From Papaver somniferum (Eukaryota; Streptophyta; Magnoliopsida; Ranunculales; Papaveraceae): a DNA stretch of 64,000 bases. The notes beneath the pieces were generated by a model that ran no database searches, had not been told where the DNA came from, and was given only the letters and a program-made list of their open reading frames with translations. The stretch lies in the NCBI RefSeq assembly GCF_003573695.1, contig NC_039359.1, positions 187,076,813-187,140,812 on the forward strand, written 5' to 3'. The position numbers and the translations under genes were made by a program. Every line of letters begins with the position of its first letter. Position 1 is the first letter of the stretch. This document shows positions 1 to 10,229 of the stretch, in pieces.

Positions 1-589
1 TTAATGTTAATGTGTTAAATATCATGTTAGGTTAAATTAATCACTGTTAGTATTTCAATGTTAGTTCAGTTAGTTGTGATCATGTTTGTTGTTGCTCAAT
101 TCACTGTCATGTTTAAATTCACTGTCATTTGAAGGAATGCTAGGCTAGATACATCTGTGAAGCTTTGAACTAATTGTGCAATGGCAAGAAATCAGTGCTC
201 ATAGCAAGCTGATTTTCTTGCCATTCTTGTTGTATGCTTAGGTTGTAGTATTGGTTGTGCATTGGGAGAAACTAGTGCTTATAGCAAGCTAGTTCTCTTC
301 CATTCTTTTAGTATACCTCCTGTTTGCCTGTATGCTGCCTTAGTATTGCTTCATGTCAGTTTCTCCACAACCCTGCCCTTGGCCTTAGGTCTTGGTTCAT
401 TCTTGTGTTGTTTTCTGTTGCTTTTGCTTTGTTTTGCTTTTGTTCACTGATTGTTTTGTTTTTGCTGTTTAGTTTTCATTTGTTTTCTTCCTTGTTTTTG
501 CCCTGTGCAGTCTTAACTGCTTATGCTTACTTCTTTTGGCTTGCTGCTTGTACATTCTGTTGCTTGTGCATTCTGTTTTGCCTTTCATT

Positions 590-1170
590 CCCCTGCAGCA
601 CTTGTGCTGCTTTTGTGCATTGCTTTCCCTTGTTGCTGCCACTTCTTCTGTTGCTGCTGTAGCTTCCTCTGCTGCTGCTGCCTTTCTGCAGCTACTGCTG
701 CCACTCCTTGCCCTGTAGCTGCTGTTGCCTCCTGCATCTGAGCCTCTGCTGCTGCCAATCCACTTCTGTGACTGTTGCATTGCTGCTGCTTGCTTTGCTC
801 TCCAAGGCTCACTTCACAACTGAGTCCAAGGCCCTAAGCCCAATTCACAGTTGAACTGTTGAGCCCAAAGCTCAAATCAGTTCACTGAAACAAAGCCCAG
901 CTTTCAAAGATCAAGCCCAGTTTCTAAAACCAAAGCCCAATTACTGTGAAAGACCATTTCACTGTTAAGGTGAAATTGAGCCCAAAGCTCAATCAAAGGA
1001 CCAAAGCCCATTTGCACTTCAAAGATAACTGAGCCCAAGCTCAGTTCATTTTATCTTTAACAAACCCACTAAGCCCAATTCATTCAAAGGGCATTCAAAC
1101 CCATTAGCACTCAAAGCCCCATCTAAGCCAAAAGGCTTCTAAGCCCAAAGCAAACTAGAAACCCAATTAG
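590..1170. repeat. Simple-sequence tracts inside the Athila-like LTR
   Basis: From about 590 to 800 the + strand is rich in CTG/GCTG trinucleotides, which makes several overlapping Leu/Cys- or Gln/Ala-rich open frames that are artefacts of composition. From about 830 to 1165 the words AAGCCCA and GAGCCCAAAGCTCA recur many times at irregular 15-30 bp spacing. Upstream, 178-230 and 258-310 form an imperfect direct repeat (both contain TATAGCAAGCT or a close variant). Confidence 0.6.
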
Positions 1171-1316
1171 CTAAAACACTTTCGAAACACACCCGATCTC
1201 TGTGGATCGACCCGTACTTGCACGAGCTACAACCGACAACCGTGCACTTGCGGTATTACTGTAGGCCCGTTTTCATCGCATCATTTTTATACACCTGTCT
1301 AGGCCTGCCAAGTTTT

Positions 1317-1334
1317 TGGCGCCGTTGCCGGGGA
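1317..1334 (+). promoter_or_regulatory. PBS complementary to tRNA-Asp
   Basis: The 18 bases TGGCGCCGTTGCCGGGGA are the complement of the plant tRNA-Asp 3' end including CCA, as I remember that tRNA. The site shows that the element reads rightward and marks the inner edge of its 5' LTR. Confidence 0.85.
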
Positions 1335-1408
1335 TAATTTCTATACCCTTTTAGAGGCCTGCCACTTGGACCATGAAAATTTAAGGTGGTTCCTCTACCC
1401 TGGGTTAT

Positions 1409-1732
1409 ATGTCTGAGAATAGGGGTTATTCTCATGCTTTTGATACAAAACATTAGGTTGTTCAGGTCTGGACTCTAGAAATGCGTGCAATTATGGGAAA
1501 TTTTCAACAAGATGTTCTGAACTGTTACACACAGCACAAATAGAAACTTCAACTTGGTTACAAGAAGTAGTTGCAACAGATTTTGTATTTTTCTCCAGTT
1601 CTAAAGCCTCAACTCTCCTAGCTAGAGACGCAATTTTTTCATTACCCTCAAAGTCAAACTCTCTCTTATGAACACTACCCCTGTTGGTCGACTTCCTAGG
1701 TTCTCTAACAGACTCCCATTACTGAGTTTTCT
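1409..1732 (+). pseudogene. Athila-like gag start, broken
   Basis: An ATG 75 bp after the PBS opens a frame beginning MSENRGYSHAFDTKH. It stops at 1454 and is followed by further stops in the same frame. This is where the gag of an Athila-type element would start. Nothing beyond about 1730 can be assigned to it because the sequence changes to copia LTR there. Confidence 0.5.
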
Positions 1733-2478
1733 CGGTTCCCCCTTTCCTTTTAATTGGCCAGACATACAAAATCCGATCATACCACAGGTGATTACTTAAG
1801 ATCGGTTTTACTAATAAAAGTTATGCCAATACATAAGTCAGGCATTTGTGAATAGTTCTACCAAGAACACAACAAGTTGTGAGCGGTTATACTCTATCAC
1901 ACATGTTGGTTGTTCATAATATATGCAATAAATAACAAAACCAATAACACCTGACAATTTCTTTTTCGGTTCACAAACAAGTTTATGAACTTACTTCCTT
2001 AGAACACATGTAAACATTGTTCCCTAGGATGAAATCCTCACCTCATACCCATACATAATCACAATAGCATTCAAATTATTATGGTGATGTCTTATCTACA
2101 AAGTTTAATGGTTCAGCAATAAACCTCGTATTGTATTCCTTAATACTATGTCTATCTAGAGTTCACATATACTTCGCAGTTATGTTTTCAATATGCACGA
2201 CTTGAAAGATACGTTAGGGAATGAAACAGTTCAAGTCAAATATCACTAACCTCAAGTGGAAGGATGATTGTTGTCGTTGTAGCTCCTTGCTTCTTCACAT
2301 CTTTAAGACTTCGCAATACTTGTAATGTCTCATATCCTAATATTTTCAAGCTAACCTATACGAAGTTGACTCTAGTACATAATTAAGCGACTCTTAACAT
2401 GAGTTTTGATTCACTAAAATATGACAACCAAACTTGACATACCAACGCTTGGTGGGTTCAACCGAGCAATTCTCTAAA
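1733..2478 (-). repeat. Truncated copia 3' LTR
   Basis: This segment is a close direct repeat of 8402-9148. Both contain the same long run from CATACAAAATCCGATCATAC through GTGGGTTCAACCGA, with scattered substitutions. The remaining 2 kb of the LTR, present in the right copy, are missing to the left, where Athila-like sequence takes over. Confidence 0.85.
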
Positions 2479-3449
2479 AATCTCGCCCTTTGTAAATTAA
2501 TGTAACAAAACTCTTACATCATATGGATAAACAAATTACAAAAATTCATTACAATCCGCTTGATTCCCGATTCAACAGCACAGTAAAACTGCTTACATTC
2601 AATCCTTGAAAATGTCGTTGTTGACATTATAATAACAAAGCTAATACTCCCCATAAGGAAGATAGGTAGATATTCAATCCGCACGTCTTTGTTATACCAA
2701 TATATATGACATGTTACTCCCCCTTAGTCTGTGCTTTCACTCTTTCGTTAGATAAAACATTCAAGTACCAATGTTCTTTTCCCTAGCGATGCCAATCAAT
2801 ATAAAACCAATGCAGCATCACCTGTTTACTCCATATATTTCTCCCCCCTTTTGTCACAAAAATGACAAAGAAACGAAAAAAAAATGACAACACGAAAAGA
2901 ATCTTACAAATCTAATAGACTTGCATACTTGTAGAGTTAGGCACGAGGGTTCCACACATCACGTTCTGATAACCAATATCAAAACCGAAACTACAAGTAG
3001 TCTTATTTTGATATGTTACCAAGGAAATAATTGTCCGAAACAGTTTTTCAAATTTTGTTTAGCAAACCAAAAACAACTAATCACATTAGTCCCTTTGCTA
3101 AACCAATTGTTCAAGAACAACCGCTTAATTCGATATTACCAAAATAAAGATAAACTCCATTTTTCTAATCAGGTTTTAATTATCCATAAAAACTCAGACC
3201 TTTCAATTTTAAATAAGACAAGTACTAGGTTAGTTAACTAGCATTCCTTGTTTAGGCATTCGATTAGACTTGAATAACCGAAACCTCACTTTGATAAGAC
3301 AAACTAAGATCAGAATTAACTTAGTTTCTTATCCGTAATCGAATTGGACTAAACAACTCATCCCGTACACAAATTATTTCGTTAAGCCATAAATAATTCA
3401 TACAAACTAAAATAAATCAACTTGCATAATTATTCACCTCAACCGGAAG

Positions 3450-3665
3450 CAATTGAAATGATATAGACATTAAAAGCACCGCAATTGCACCGTAATTTTG
3501 TAAGCCTAAACAATTGATACTATACAAAATCAAGATAACAATGGTTTTTCTTAACCGGAACCAATTGAATAACACACACATAAATTGTACCGAAACTTTG
3601 TAAGCCTAAACAATTTATACCACACAATAAAGCAAGATAACAATAGTTTTTCTTAACCAAAACCA
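3450..3665. repeat. Two diverged tandem units of about 105 bp in the copia 3' internal region
   Basis: Units at about 3453-3563 and 3564-3662 share the order CAATTGAA, TTTGTAAGCCTAAACAATT, AAGATAACAAT and GTTTTTCTTAACC. A third, partial trace continues to about 3750. They lie in the long non-coding part of the element between gag and the 3' LTR. Confidence 0.55.
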
Positions 3666-4354
3666 ATTGAAACACACATCCACACACACATCATGGAATA
3701 AATATCAATTGAACCGAAATTTCGTTAAGAAAAAGCAACAAATATATATAATATAAACTCAGGCTTTTCTTAAACAGGAAAACAATTAACTAACAAGATT
3801 GTTACCTCAAATTTCGCATCCACTTCTCCAATATGATAGCATCTTCGTCCAGGGAGAATTGGTATCGAAATATCACCACGTTGTCATCCATATGCATAAA
3901 CAAAAGAATAAAAACACACCTCAACCTTTACCAGAGAAAGGCTGAAAACCGTTTTTAACAATTGCAAGCAAAAGTTGAAAACCGTCGAAACACATATGCT
4001 TTTATGCTAAAACAAAACCGATTCAACATATTGTGACTTTTTCACATATTGTTTCTATCAGAACCCCTCATGATCCGTTGATAAAGCCTACCTACTAGGG
4101 CTAGAACTTAATCCCGCTAAATCAAAAAGTTACCCAAACCATAAGGGTTCACAATATATGAGATCGAATATTAAGGTAGTAAAACCGAAATCAAGCATCC
4201 CATAAACATAAATAGCAATAAATTAAAAGCAATTAAGCACAGGCTATGTAAACCGAAAACTATCACAAGAAAAATTACTAATCAAATAATTTTATTCATA
4301 ATAGACCAATACAATCAATGAAAGAAATCAACAATTGATTTCTATTATACTCTC

Positions 4355-4585
4355 TCATTTCTTGTGAAGATTGCTTTCAAAAACTAGATTCAAATTCCTC
4401 TGAGTACTTCCTCTTTCAGTAGATATGCTCATCTCCAGCAGTTGAGAATGAAGGTTTGCTAGTACTTCTTTTGAATCCTTTATCATCAGTTCATGATACC
4501 TAATACAACCTTTAACAGGGTGAATTTGTTTCCTTAGAGAGGCTTGAGAGATTTCATGAAGAGGAGCATCATGAGTTTCAGTCAC
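4355..4585 (-). CDS. Short open frame downstream of copia gag, unrecognised
   Basis: A 76-residue open frame (MTETHDAPLHEISQASLRKQ...) lies about 275 bp beyond the gag stop in the same element and strand. It is hydrophilic, with heptad-like Leu spacing (MIKDSKEVLANLHSQLLEM). It could be a remnant of the gag tail or a chance frame. I recognise no domain. Confidence 0.2.
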   Translation of the reverse strand: MTETHDAPLHEISQASLRKQIHPVKGCIRYHELMIKDSKEVLANLHSQLLEMSISTERGSTQRNLNLVFESNLHKK

Positions 4586-4858
4586 AGAGTGCTAGATCAC
4601 CAAGAGATGATTCTTCTTTAACCGATTTCTCCACTGAAATATGATAATCTCCTTTCGGACAAGAATATTTATAAGATGGGAGAAAATCAAGGAATATATA
4701 AAAAAATTGGTTTAAGGAAACCAAAATTTTTCTATCCCAAAAATAAGAAATATTCAATATTTTTAACTAGAGAAACAATCATGAATATCTTGCCCAAATT
4801 TATGCTTCCTCACAATCAGAATTTTGGGCAACAAGTGATGATGCAAAACTCAACACAA

Positions 4859-6253
4859 TCAGTGTGTGTTGAGGTGAGAAATATTCTCACCAATCTTAGC
4901 AAAAACATCTTTAGGATGATTAATCAACACAGTGGATTGTGTTTCCATAGGTTCTCCCTCTCTCTTGTTATTGCGAGAATTTCCAATCATCTTTTGTAAG
5001 CCAAGAACTTTACCAGTCTTCCTTATCCCTTTTTGAAGAGCCTGGATAAGTTTGATTTCGCAAAGGATTGTAGCGAGATCATTTTCTTCACATGGAAAAC
5101 TTGTTGTGTCATCAGAAAAACTGGTTTCTGATTCTCTTGGTATTTCACCCAATTTTTCTGGTTCAGATTCTACCATACAGGATTGATCTGAAATGAATTT
5201 CAGCTGATTTTCAAGATCTAGGATTAACATTTCACTTTTCTTAATTTCCAACTCAAGTTTTTCTAAAAGTTGATTAGACTTACTGAAAACATCATAATTA
5301 GAGTTAGCAACAAGTGCATTGCAATTAGATATTTCTTCATTGGATAGTTCCTCCGGAATATCATCAAGAGTGGAAACATACGCTCTATTGCACTTTCCAG
5401 TTTTTCTGTTGGGGCACTGTTTTTCCATATGTCTGAATCTACGGCACTTGAAGCATTGAAATTCATCATTACCATTTCTATGGCAAACTGATAGAGTATC
5501 AGGAATACATTTATCACAGGATAATATGTTCTTAATTCGTTGCGCAAGATGCACAATAGTTGAGTCAAGCTCCTTTTCAACAGGTGCCATAACCTTTTGG
5601 CAACGTTTTTCAGTTTGATTCTTCAACAAAATTTCTCTATCAAAGATCTTTAACTTTCCTACAAGAGAGCTTCGAGAAAGTGTAGAAAGATCATTCCCTT
5701 CTATTATGGCATGCTTCTTAGACTCGTATTTGGATGGTAACGATTTGAGAATTTTGCATACTATTTCCTTTTCAGGTATTGCCTTTCCAAGGAGAAAAGA
5801 TGCATTAACAATCTCAGAAAGTTTAGAGTTAACCTCCTCAAAGGTGTCGTTATCATCCATATGGAGATGTTCCCATTCAAATGAAAGGATGAGAAGTCTA
5901 GCTTCTTTTTCAGATTCATCTCCTTCGGATACAGTCTCAAGAATATCCCATGCTTCTTTAGAAGTTCTACAAGACAGTACATGATGTAGAAGGTCATCAC
6001 TAACTGTATGTATAATGGCATTTAAACCATCTGAATTCTTTTTTGCAAGAATCCTTTCTTCAAGAGTATATGACGCTAGTCGTTTGAACTCTGACTCTGA
6101 ATAGTCTATCGGACGTTGGTATCCGTCTTCGATAAATAGCCATGTATTAAAATCTCGGGATTGAAGAAAGACCTTCATAGTCGATTTCCATAATGGATAA
6201 TTAGTTCCATTACATCTTGGTGGAACGTTAACTGAATCACTGACCAGATTCAT
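4859..6253 (-). CDS. gag: Copia gag polyprotein (UBN2-type with CCHC zinc knuckle)
   Basis: This open frame of about 464 residues starts at the ATG at 6253 (MNLVSDSVNVPPRC), 56 bp past the PBS. Nine in-frame codons upstream lack an ATG. The first 210 residues have the plant copia gag pattern: NYPLWKSTMKVFL near the start, then SKEAWDILE and an Asp/Glu-rich capsid-like helical region. A CX2CX4HX4C zinc knuckle (CFKCRRFRHMEKQC) follows at about residue 275, and then a coiled coil around SNQLLEKLELEIKKSEM. The protein packages element RNA in virus-like particles. It ends shortly after the coiled coil with a stop and no protease or integrase follows, so this is a stand-alone gag. The frame has no internal stops. 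Confidence 0.85.
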   Translation of the reverse strand: MNLVSDSVNVPPRCNGTNYPLWKSTMKVFLQSRDFNTWLFIEDGYQRPIDYSESEFKRLASYTLEERILAKKNSDGLNAIIHTVSDDLLHHVLSCRTSKEAWDILETVSEGDESEKEARLLILSFEWEHLHMDDNDTFEEVNSKLSEIVNASFLLGKAIPEKEIVCKILKSLPSKYESKKHAIIEGNDLSTLSRSSLVGKLKIFDREILLKNQTEKRCQKVMAPVEKELDSTIVHLAQRIKNILSCDKCIPDTLSVCHRNGNDEFQCFKCRRFRHMEKQCPNRKTGKCNRAYVSTLDDIPEELSNEEISNCNALVANSNYDVFSKSNQLLEKLELEIKKSEMLILDLENQLKFISDQSCMVESEPEKLGEIPRESETSFSDDTTSFPCEENDLATILCEIKLIQALQKGIRKTGKVLGLQKMIGNSRNNKREGEPMETQSTVLINHPKDVFAKIGENISHLNTH

Positions 6254-6308
6254 TCTTATAGGTTGGATCGCACCAAACACAGATTGTTAGATCTTTTCGT
6301 GTTTTCCT

Positions 6309-6320
6309 GCTTTGATACCA
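6309..6320 (-). promoter_or_regulatory. Copia PBS for initiator tRNA-Met
   Basis: On the minus strand the site reads TGGTATCAAAGC, the usual copia initiator-Met primer site with one A/G change. It lies two bases inside the LTR edge at 6323 and 56 bp before the gag ATG, which fixes the element's direction. Confidence 0.85.
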
Positions 6321-6322
6321 AT

Positions 6323-9148
6323 TGAAAAGGCGAGGGTACCCAAATATACCTCAAGCTAAAAAATTTCCTACTTATAAGTCCTTTTTCCGAAAGTGATTGT
6401 CTGTGGACTGAGTCAAGACAATACAACTAATCGGTTCGCACCTCGTGTGATTGTCTATGGATACGAGATCGAGACAATACAACAACGAAGTATGTTTACT
6501 TGATACAAAGGTTCGAACTTAACAAAACACAATAGGATTGCTTATCAAGTAAATAGGAATTAATGTTTGTGTAATTTACTTTAATTATAATAAAACAATT
6601 ATAATGCGGAATATAAAAGTAAATAACACATCAAGATTTTGTTAACAAGGAAACCGCAAATGCAGAAAAACTCCTGGACCTAGTCCATAATTGAATACTC
6701 TCAGAATTAAGCCGCTACACAAACTTACACTAACTTCGTATAGTTGAGACCAAGTCACTAACCCTATAATTCACCTAGTTCCTTCTGTATTCCCATGCCT
6801 CCAACTTATAAATAAGTCGCGTACTTGGAAAAATTCCTTTGGTTCGTATTCCAAACTTTAAAATAACAACAAATCTGTTTGGTATCAACTCTATTCAACC
6901 AAGTGATATGAGTCGGACAAAGGCTCTTCCATTTATCTCAACATAAACTCCTTCGTCGGGTCCTTAGATCTATCTTATGTTCAATCACCCAAAGGTAATC
7001 GATTAAGATTAAGCCAACAACACCTTTAATCCGAAGAACCATGTTCATGTCGATCTACTCAATTAATCAATCCAATCTACCACAAGGATAAACCGATTAT
7101 TAATTGGATCCTCTTTTACCGAAACAAGTATTATGCACACCGAAGATTATAAAACCCAAGACAGATCTTCAATATCTTATTTGTCTTCAAATCTTATTAA
7201 ATCTTTAATAAAAACCTGCACACAATCACTTGAATCTCTTGGGATCAATCACGCACAGAATGGAGTCTGTTAACAATGGATTATCACAAGATCGTCTTTA
7301 AAACTAACAACAGTCTAAAGATCCACGTCGAAACTCTGAACTAGTTTGAGTGAATCATATATGAGAAGAGAAGATTCTCAAGAATAAACAAACTAGGTGC
7401 AATCATATTTCAACCACCGTTAGTCAATCAAATCAATCGAAAACAAAAGATAAACCGCAATTATCTAGTTTTCCACCAACGGGTCGCGCTAGAGATTCTC
7501 AATCCAAAAGAAGACTTTAAACTGAGCGTCCGTAAGAGATTTCGCCTAATTAGGTTACTCTCCTCTCCGAATAGGCGGCTACACCAGTAACAACAACAAA
7601 AGAGTAAATCTGTTGTTACGAAGGATTAGTTTGCTAGAAAAGCAAACTTCAAGTATTTATAGACAAGGATGTTTGGACACCAAGGAATTTACAAAACTGA
7701 AAATATTCTCAAGATATTCATTAAAGCACAAATTAGGTTTCCATAATTCCCGGAAATGCACTGTCCAAAAATAACGATTGAAATCTCCCGGAAAACTAAT
7801 TAGTAAATGCACATTACTAATTTTGTAATTTCCCTATAAAATGAAATTAATAACCTTAATTAAAAGATTCTTAACTTACTTATGTTTCGATCCTGGGATT
7901 CTCTTCCCTTATCCGTTAAGGAATATCTTTGAAAAATTAAAGAAATAAACATTCACAACACGTGTTCAAAGTTTGTCGACATCATAACTTTGTAAGTTCT
8001 CTTTCACACTTACAACCTTCAAACCGATTTCCCACACTTCCAAACAAGTTTAAAATTGGTTCATCTGACTTTCAAGAACTATGTGATTGATCAAACCAAC
8101 ATTCAATCATAATCATGGGTTTACGGTTCTACCAAAACAAGTTTCGGTTCTACCTCCATGTGAGTACTGTGCATAGTCACACTAGCTTTCCAAAAATTCG
8201 ATTGACTAGGTACTAGGATCGGTTCCCCACATATATATGGTATCTAACTTATGTGTGTTGCACATGTCCATAGGATCGGTTCCGTTTTGCCTAAAAACGT
8301 GTTGCACATGTCCATAGGATCGGTTCCCCTTTCTGCTATAAACCTTGCTGCACCCATACAAGGATCGGTTCCCTTTGATGTACTGCACCCCTTACAAAGA
8401 TCGGTTCCCCCTTTACTTTTAATTGGTTATACATACAAAATCCGATCATACCACAGGTGATTACTTAAGATCGTTTTTACTAATAAAAGTTATGCCAATA
8501 CATAAGTCAGGCCTTTGTGAATAGTTCTACCAAGAACACAACAAGTTGTGAGCGGTTACACTCTATCACACATATTGGTTGTTCATAAGATATGCAATGA
8601 ATAACAAAACCAATAACACCTGGAAATTTCTTTTTCGGTTCACAAACAAGTTTATGAACTTACTTCCTTAGAACACATGTAAACATTGTTCCCTAGGATG
8701 AAATCCTCACCTCATACCCATACATAATCACAATAACATTCAAATGATTATGGCGATGTCTTATCTACAAATTTTAATATTTAAGCAATAAACCTCGTAT
8801 TGTATTCCTTAATACTATGTCTATCTAGAGTTCACATATGCTTCGAAGTTATGTTTTCAATATGCACGACTTGAAAGATACATTAGGAAATGAAACAGTT
8901 CAAGTCAAATATCACTAACCTCAAGTGGAAGGATGATTGTTGTCGTTGTATCTCCTTGGTTCTTCACATCTTCAAGACTTCGCAATACTTGTAATGTCTC
9001 ATATCCTAATACTTTCAATCTAACCCATACGAAGTTGACTCTAGTACATAATCAAGCGACTCTTAACATGAGTATTGATTCACTAAAATATGACAACCAA
9101 ACTTGACATACCAACGCTTGGTGGGTTCAACCGATCAATGCTCTAACA
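6323..9148 (-). repeat. Copia 5' LTR, about 2.8 kb
   Basis: On the minus strand the LTR begins TGTTAGAGCATTGATCGG at 9148 and ends ...CCTTTTCA at 6323, next to the PBS. The 5' boundary has the TGTTAGAGCATT start common in plant copia LTRs. Around 8216-8412 the word GATCGGTTCC occurs four to five times, twice within a near-perfect tandem pair containing GTTGCACATGTCCATAG. Confidence 0.8.
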
Positions 9149-9151
9149 CAT

Positions 9152-9443
9152 TTAGTTTACTTTTCCGCATTATAATTGTTTTATTATAATTAAAGTAAAT
9201 TTCACTTTATCTTAACTCCGCAATACTTGATAGTAATCCTATATTGGTTGGTCATTACTGAACCTATTATCAAGTACACACTTTGTTGTAGTATTGTCTC
9301 GATCTTGTATCCATAGACGATCACACAAAGTCTGAACCAAATTGTCATATTGTCTCGACTTTGTCTATAGACGAACACATTTGGTAGAGGACTTATAGGT
9401 TCATAAATAAAATATTGTGGTGTATTTGTGTACCCTCGTCTTT
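9152..9443 (+). mobile_element. Inverted fragment of a related copia LTR 3' end
   Basis: Reverse-complemented, this stretch aligns with 6323-6650. Both share GAGGGTAC, ACTTATAAGTCCT or a close variant, GTCTATGGATAC, AGATCGAGACAATAC and TTATAATAAAACAATTATAA. It therefore sits head to head with the 5' LTR that ends at 9148. No PBS follows at 9444, so it is probably the end of a 3' LTR or a rearranged scrap. Confidence 0.7.
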
Positions 9444-9565
9444 TCAAGATTCATAAGGGATATTTTGTATGCCACCATATTGTCTAACTACTCTCGTCGG
9501 TTTGTACATTATACATCCTTTGAAGTGAAACAGAGGTCTAAAATAACGTTGTTCCTCACACCCAA

Positions 9566-9787
9566 TTATCCTTTTTTCGCTACTTCTTTCTTGTAACAAC
9601 AAAAGACAACATATGTCGTCGTCAATTTGTACAATAGTTGTCTCAAATCCGAAAATATATTTTTCAAACTCTTCGTCTTACCATTGAAGGAGTATCGATC
9701 TCCAAAACAAACACCGTACCATTTTTTGTTCACGGGGACCCTTTCAACATACTTTGGTAAGTACAAGTATATCCACACCTGCATCAA
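9566..9787 (-). pseudogene. Open-frame remnant within the second copia relic, unrecognised
   Basis: A 73-residue open frame ends just past the inverted LTR fragment and reads in the same direction as the gag scrap at 9918-10172. It may be the continuation of that gag after decay, but I recognise no motif in it. Confidence 0.2.
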
Positions 9788-9917
9788 TGTATGATAATAG
9801 GTGATAACTACAATAATTACACCGCTTGAATTACATGTGAAAGAGCTACATTATCTCTGAACTGATTCTTGTTTACCCTAATACATTTTCCCATCTCAAT
9901 CAAAAAGATTTCCTCAT

Positions 9918-10172
9918 TTATATCTTTATCAATATTTGAGTCATCTTCATTAAAATTACATCCAATTGTCTTACTAGGAGCGCTTCCCAATTATTAACAG
10001 TTTCTACATATTTAATAAGATTAACTTGTTTAGTAGATTCACTGAAAGTGATGATTTCATGAAAATTTTCAAACTTTGATCTTGATGAGGAGGTTTCGTC
10101 AAGTGTTAATTCCAAAATTTTAACAAAATTGTAACCTGCGGGTTCCATATTCGATTTATATTCATAGGTCAT
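9918..10172 (-). pseudogene. gag: Second copia element: gag N-terminal scrap
   Basis: An 84-residue remnant (MTYEYKSNMEPAGYNFVKIL...) begins 44 bp inside a copia PBS on the minus strand, the place of a gag start. It is short and ends in stops. The rest of the internal region is missing or unrecognisable, because the inverted LTR fragment begins within 500 bp. Confidence 0.5.
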
Positions 10173-10215
10173 GTCGCTACAAACACGGACTGTTAAGTCT
10201 TAAACGAGTTTTCCT

Positions 10216-10227
10216 GCTCTGATACCA
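10216..10227 (-). promoter_or_regulatory. PBS of second copia element (initiator tRNA-Met)
   Basis: On the minus strand the sequence is TGGTATCAGAGC, the standard copia primer site for initiator tRNA-Met. It lies two bases from the LTR edge at 10230. Confidence 0.9.
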
Positions 10228-10229
10228 AT

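Larger units (their letters stand above)
1..1732 (+). mobile_element. Truncated Athila-like LTR retrotransposon: partial LTR, PBS, gag start
   Basis: A 5' LTR enters from outside the window and appears to end near 1283 (...GCATCA). About 35 bp later comes a primer-binding site matching the 3' end of plant tRNA-Asp, the primer typical of the Athila group of Ty3 elements. A broken gag start follows. Homology stops near 1733, where a copia LTR on the other strand begins, so at least the rest of gag, pol and the 3' LTR are missing. The LTR is low in complexity: a CTG/GCTG-rich tract at about 590-800 and many AAGCCCA-type words at about 830-1165. This is a different copy from the Athila element at 31.7-43.5 kb. 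Confidence 0.75.
1733..9148 (-). mobile_element. Sirevirus-like Ty1/copia element with gag but no pol
   Basis: On the minus strand the order is 5' LTR (9148 to 6323), initiator-Met PBS (6320-6309), gag (6253 to 4859), about 2.4 kb without recognisable coding sequence, then a truncated 3' LTR (2478 to 1733). Protease, integrase, RT and RNase H are all absent. The internal 3' part contains polypyrimidine runs such as the one near 2840-2853 (polypurine on the element's strand), which resemble the multiple polypurine tracts of Sireviruses. The 3' LTR matches only the first roughly 740 bp of the 2.8-kb 5' LTR. The element looks like a gag-only, non-autonomous or internally deleted derivative. Sirevirus assignment is inferred from gag type and layout. 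Confidence 0.75.

Noticed and set aside
324..812. Overlapping Leu/Cys-rich and Gln/Ala-rich open frames on both strands
   Set aside because: They come from the CTG-rich and pyrimidine-rich composition of the Athila-like LTR, with no domain and no promoter context.
2921..3241. 106-residue + strand open frame
   Set aside because: It lies antisense within the non-coding 3' part of the copia element and has no family signature.
4676..4999. 107-residue + strand frame
   Set aside because: It overlaps the gag frame on the other strand and has no recognisable protein content.
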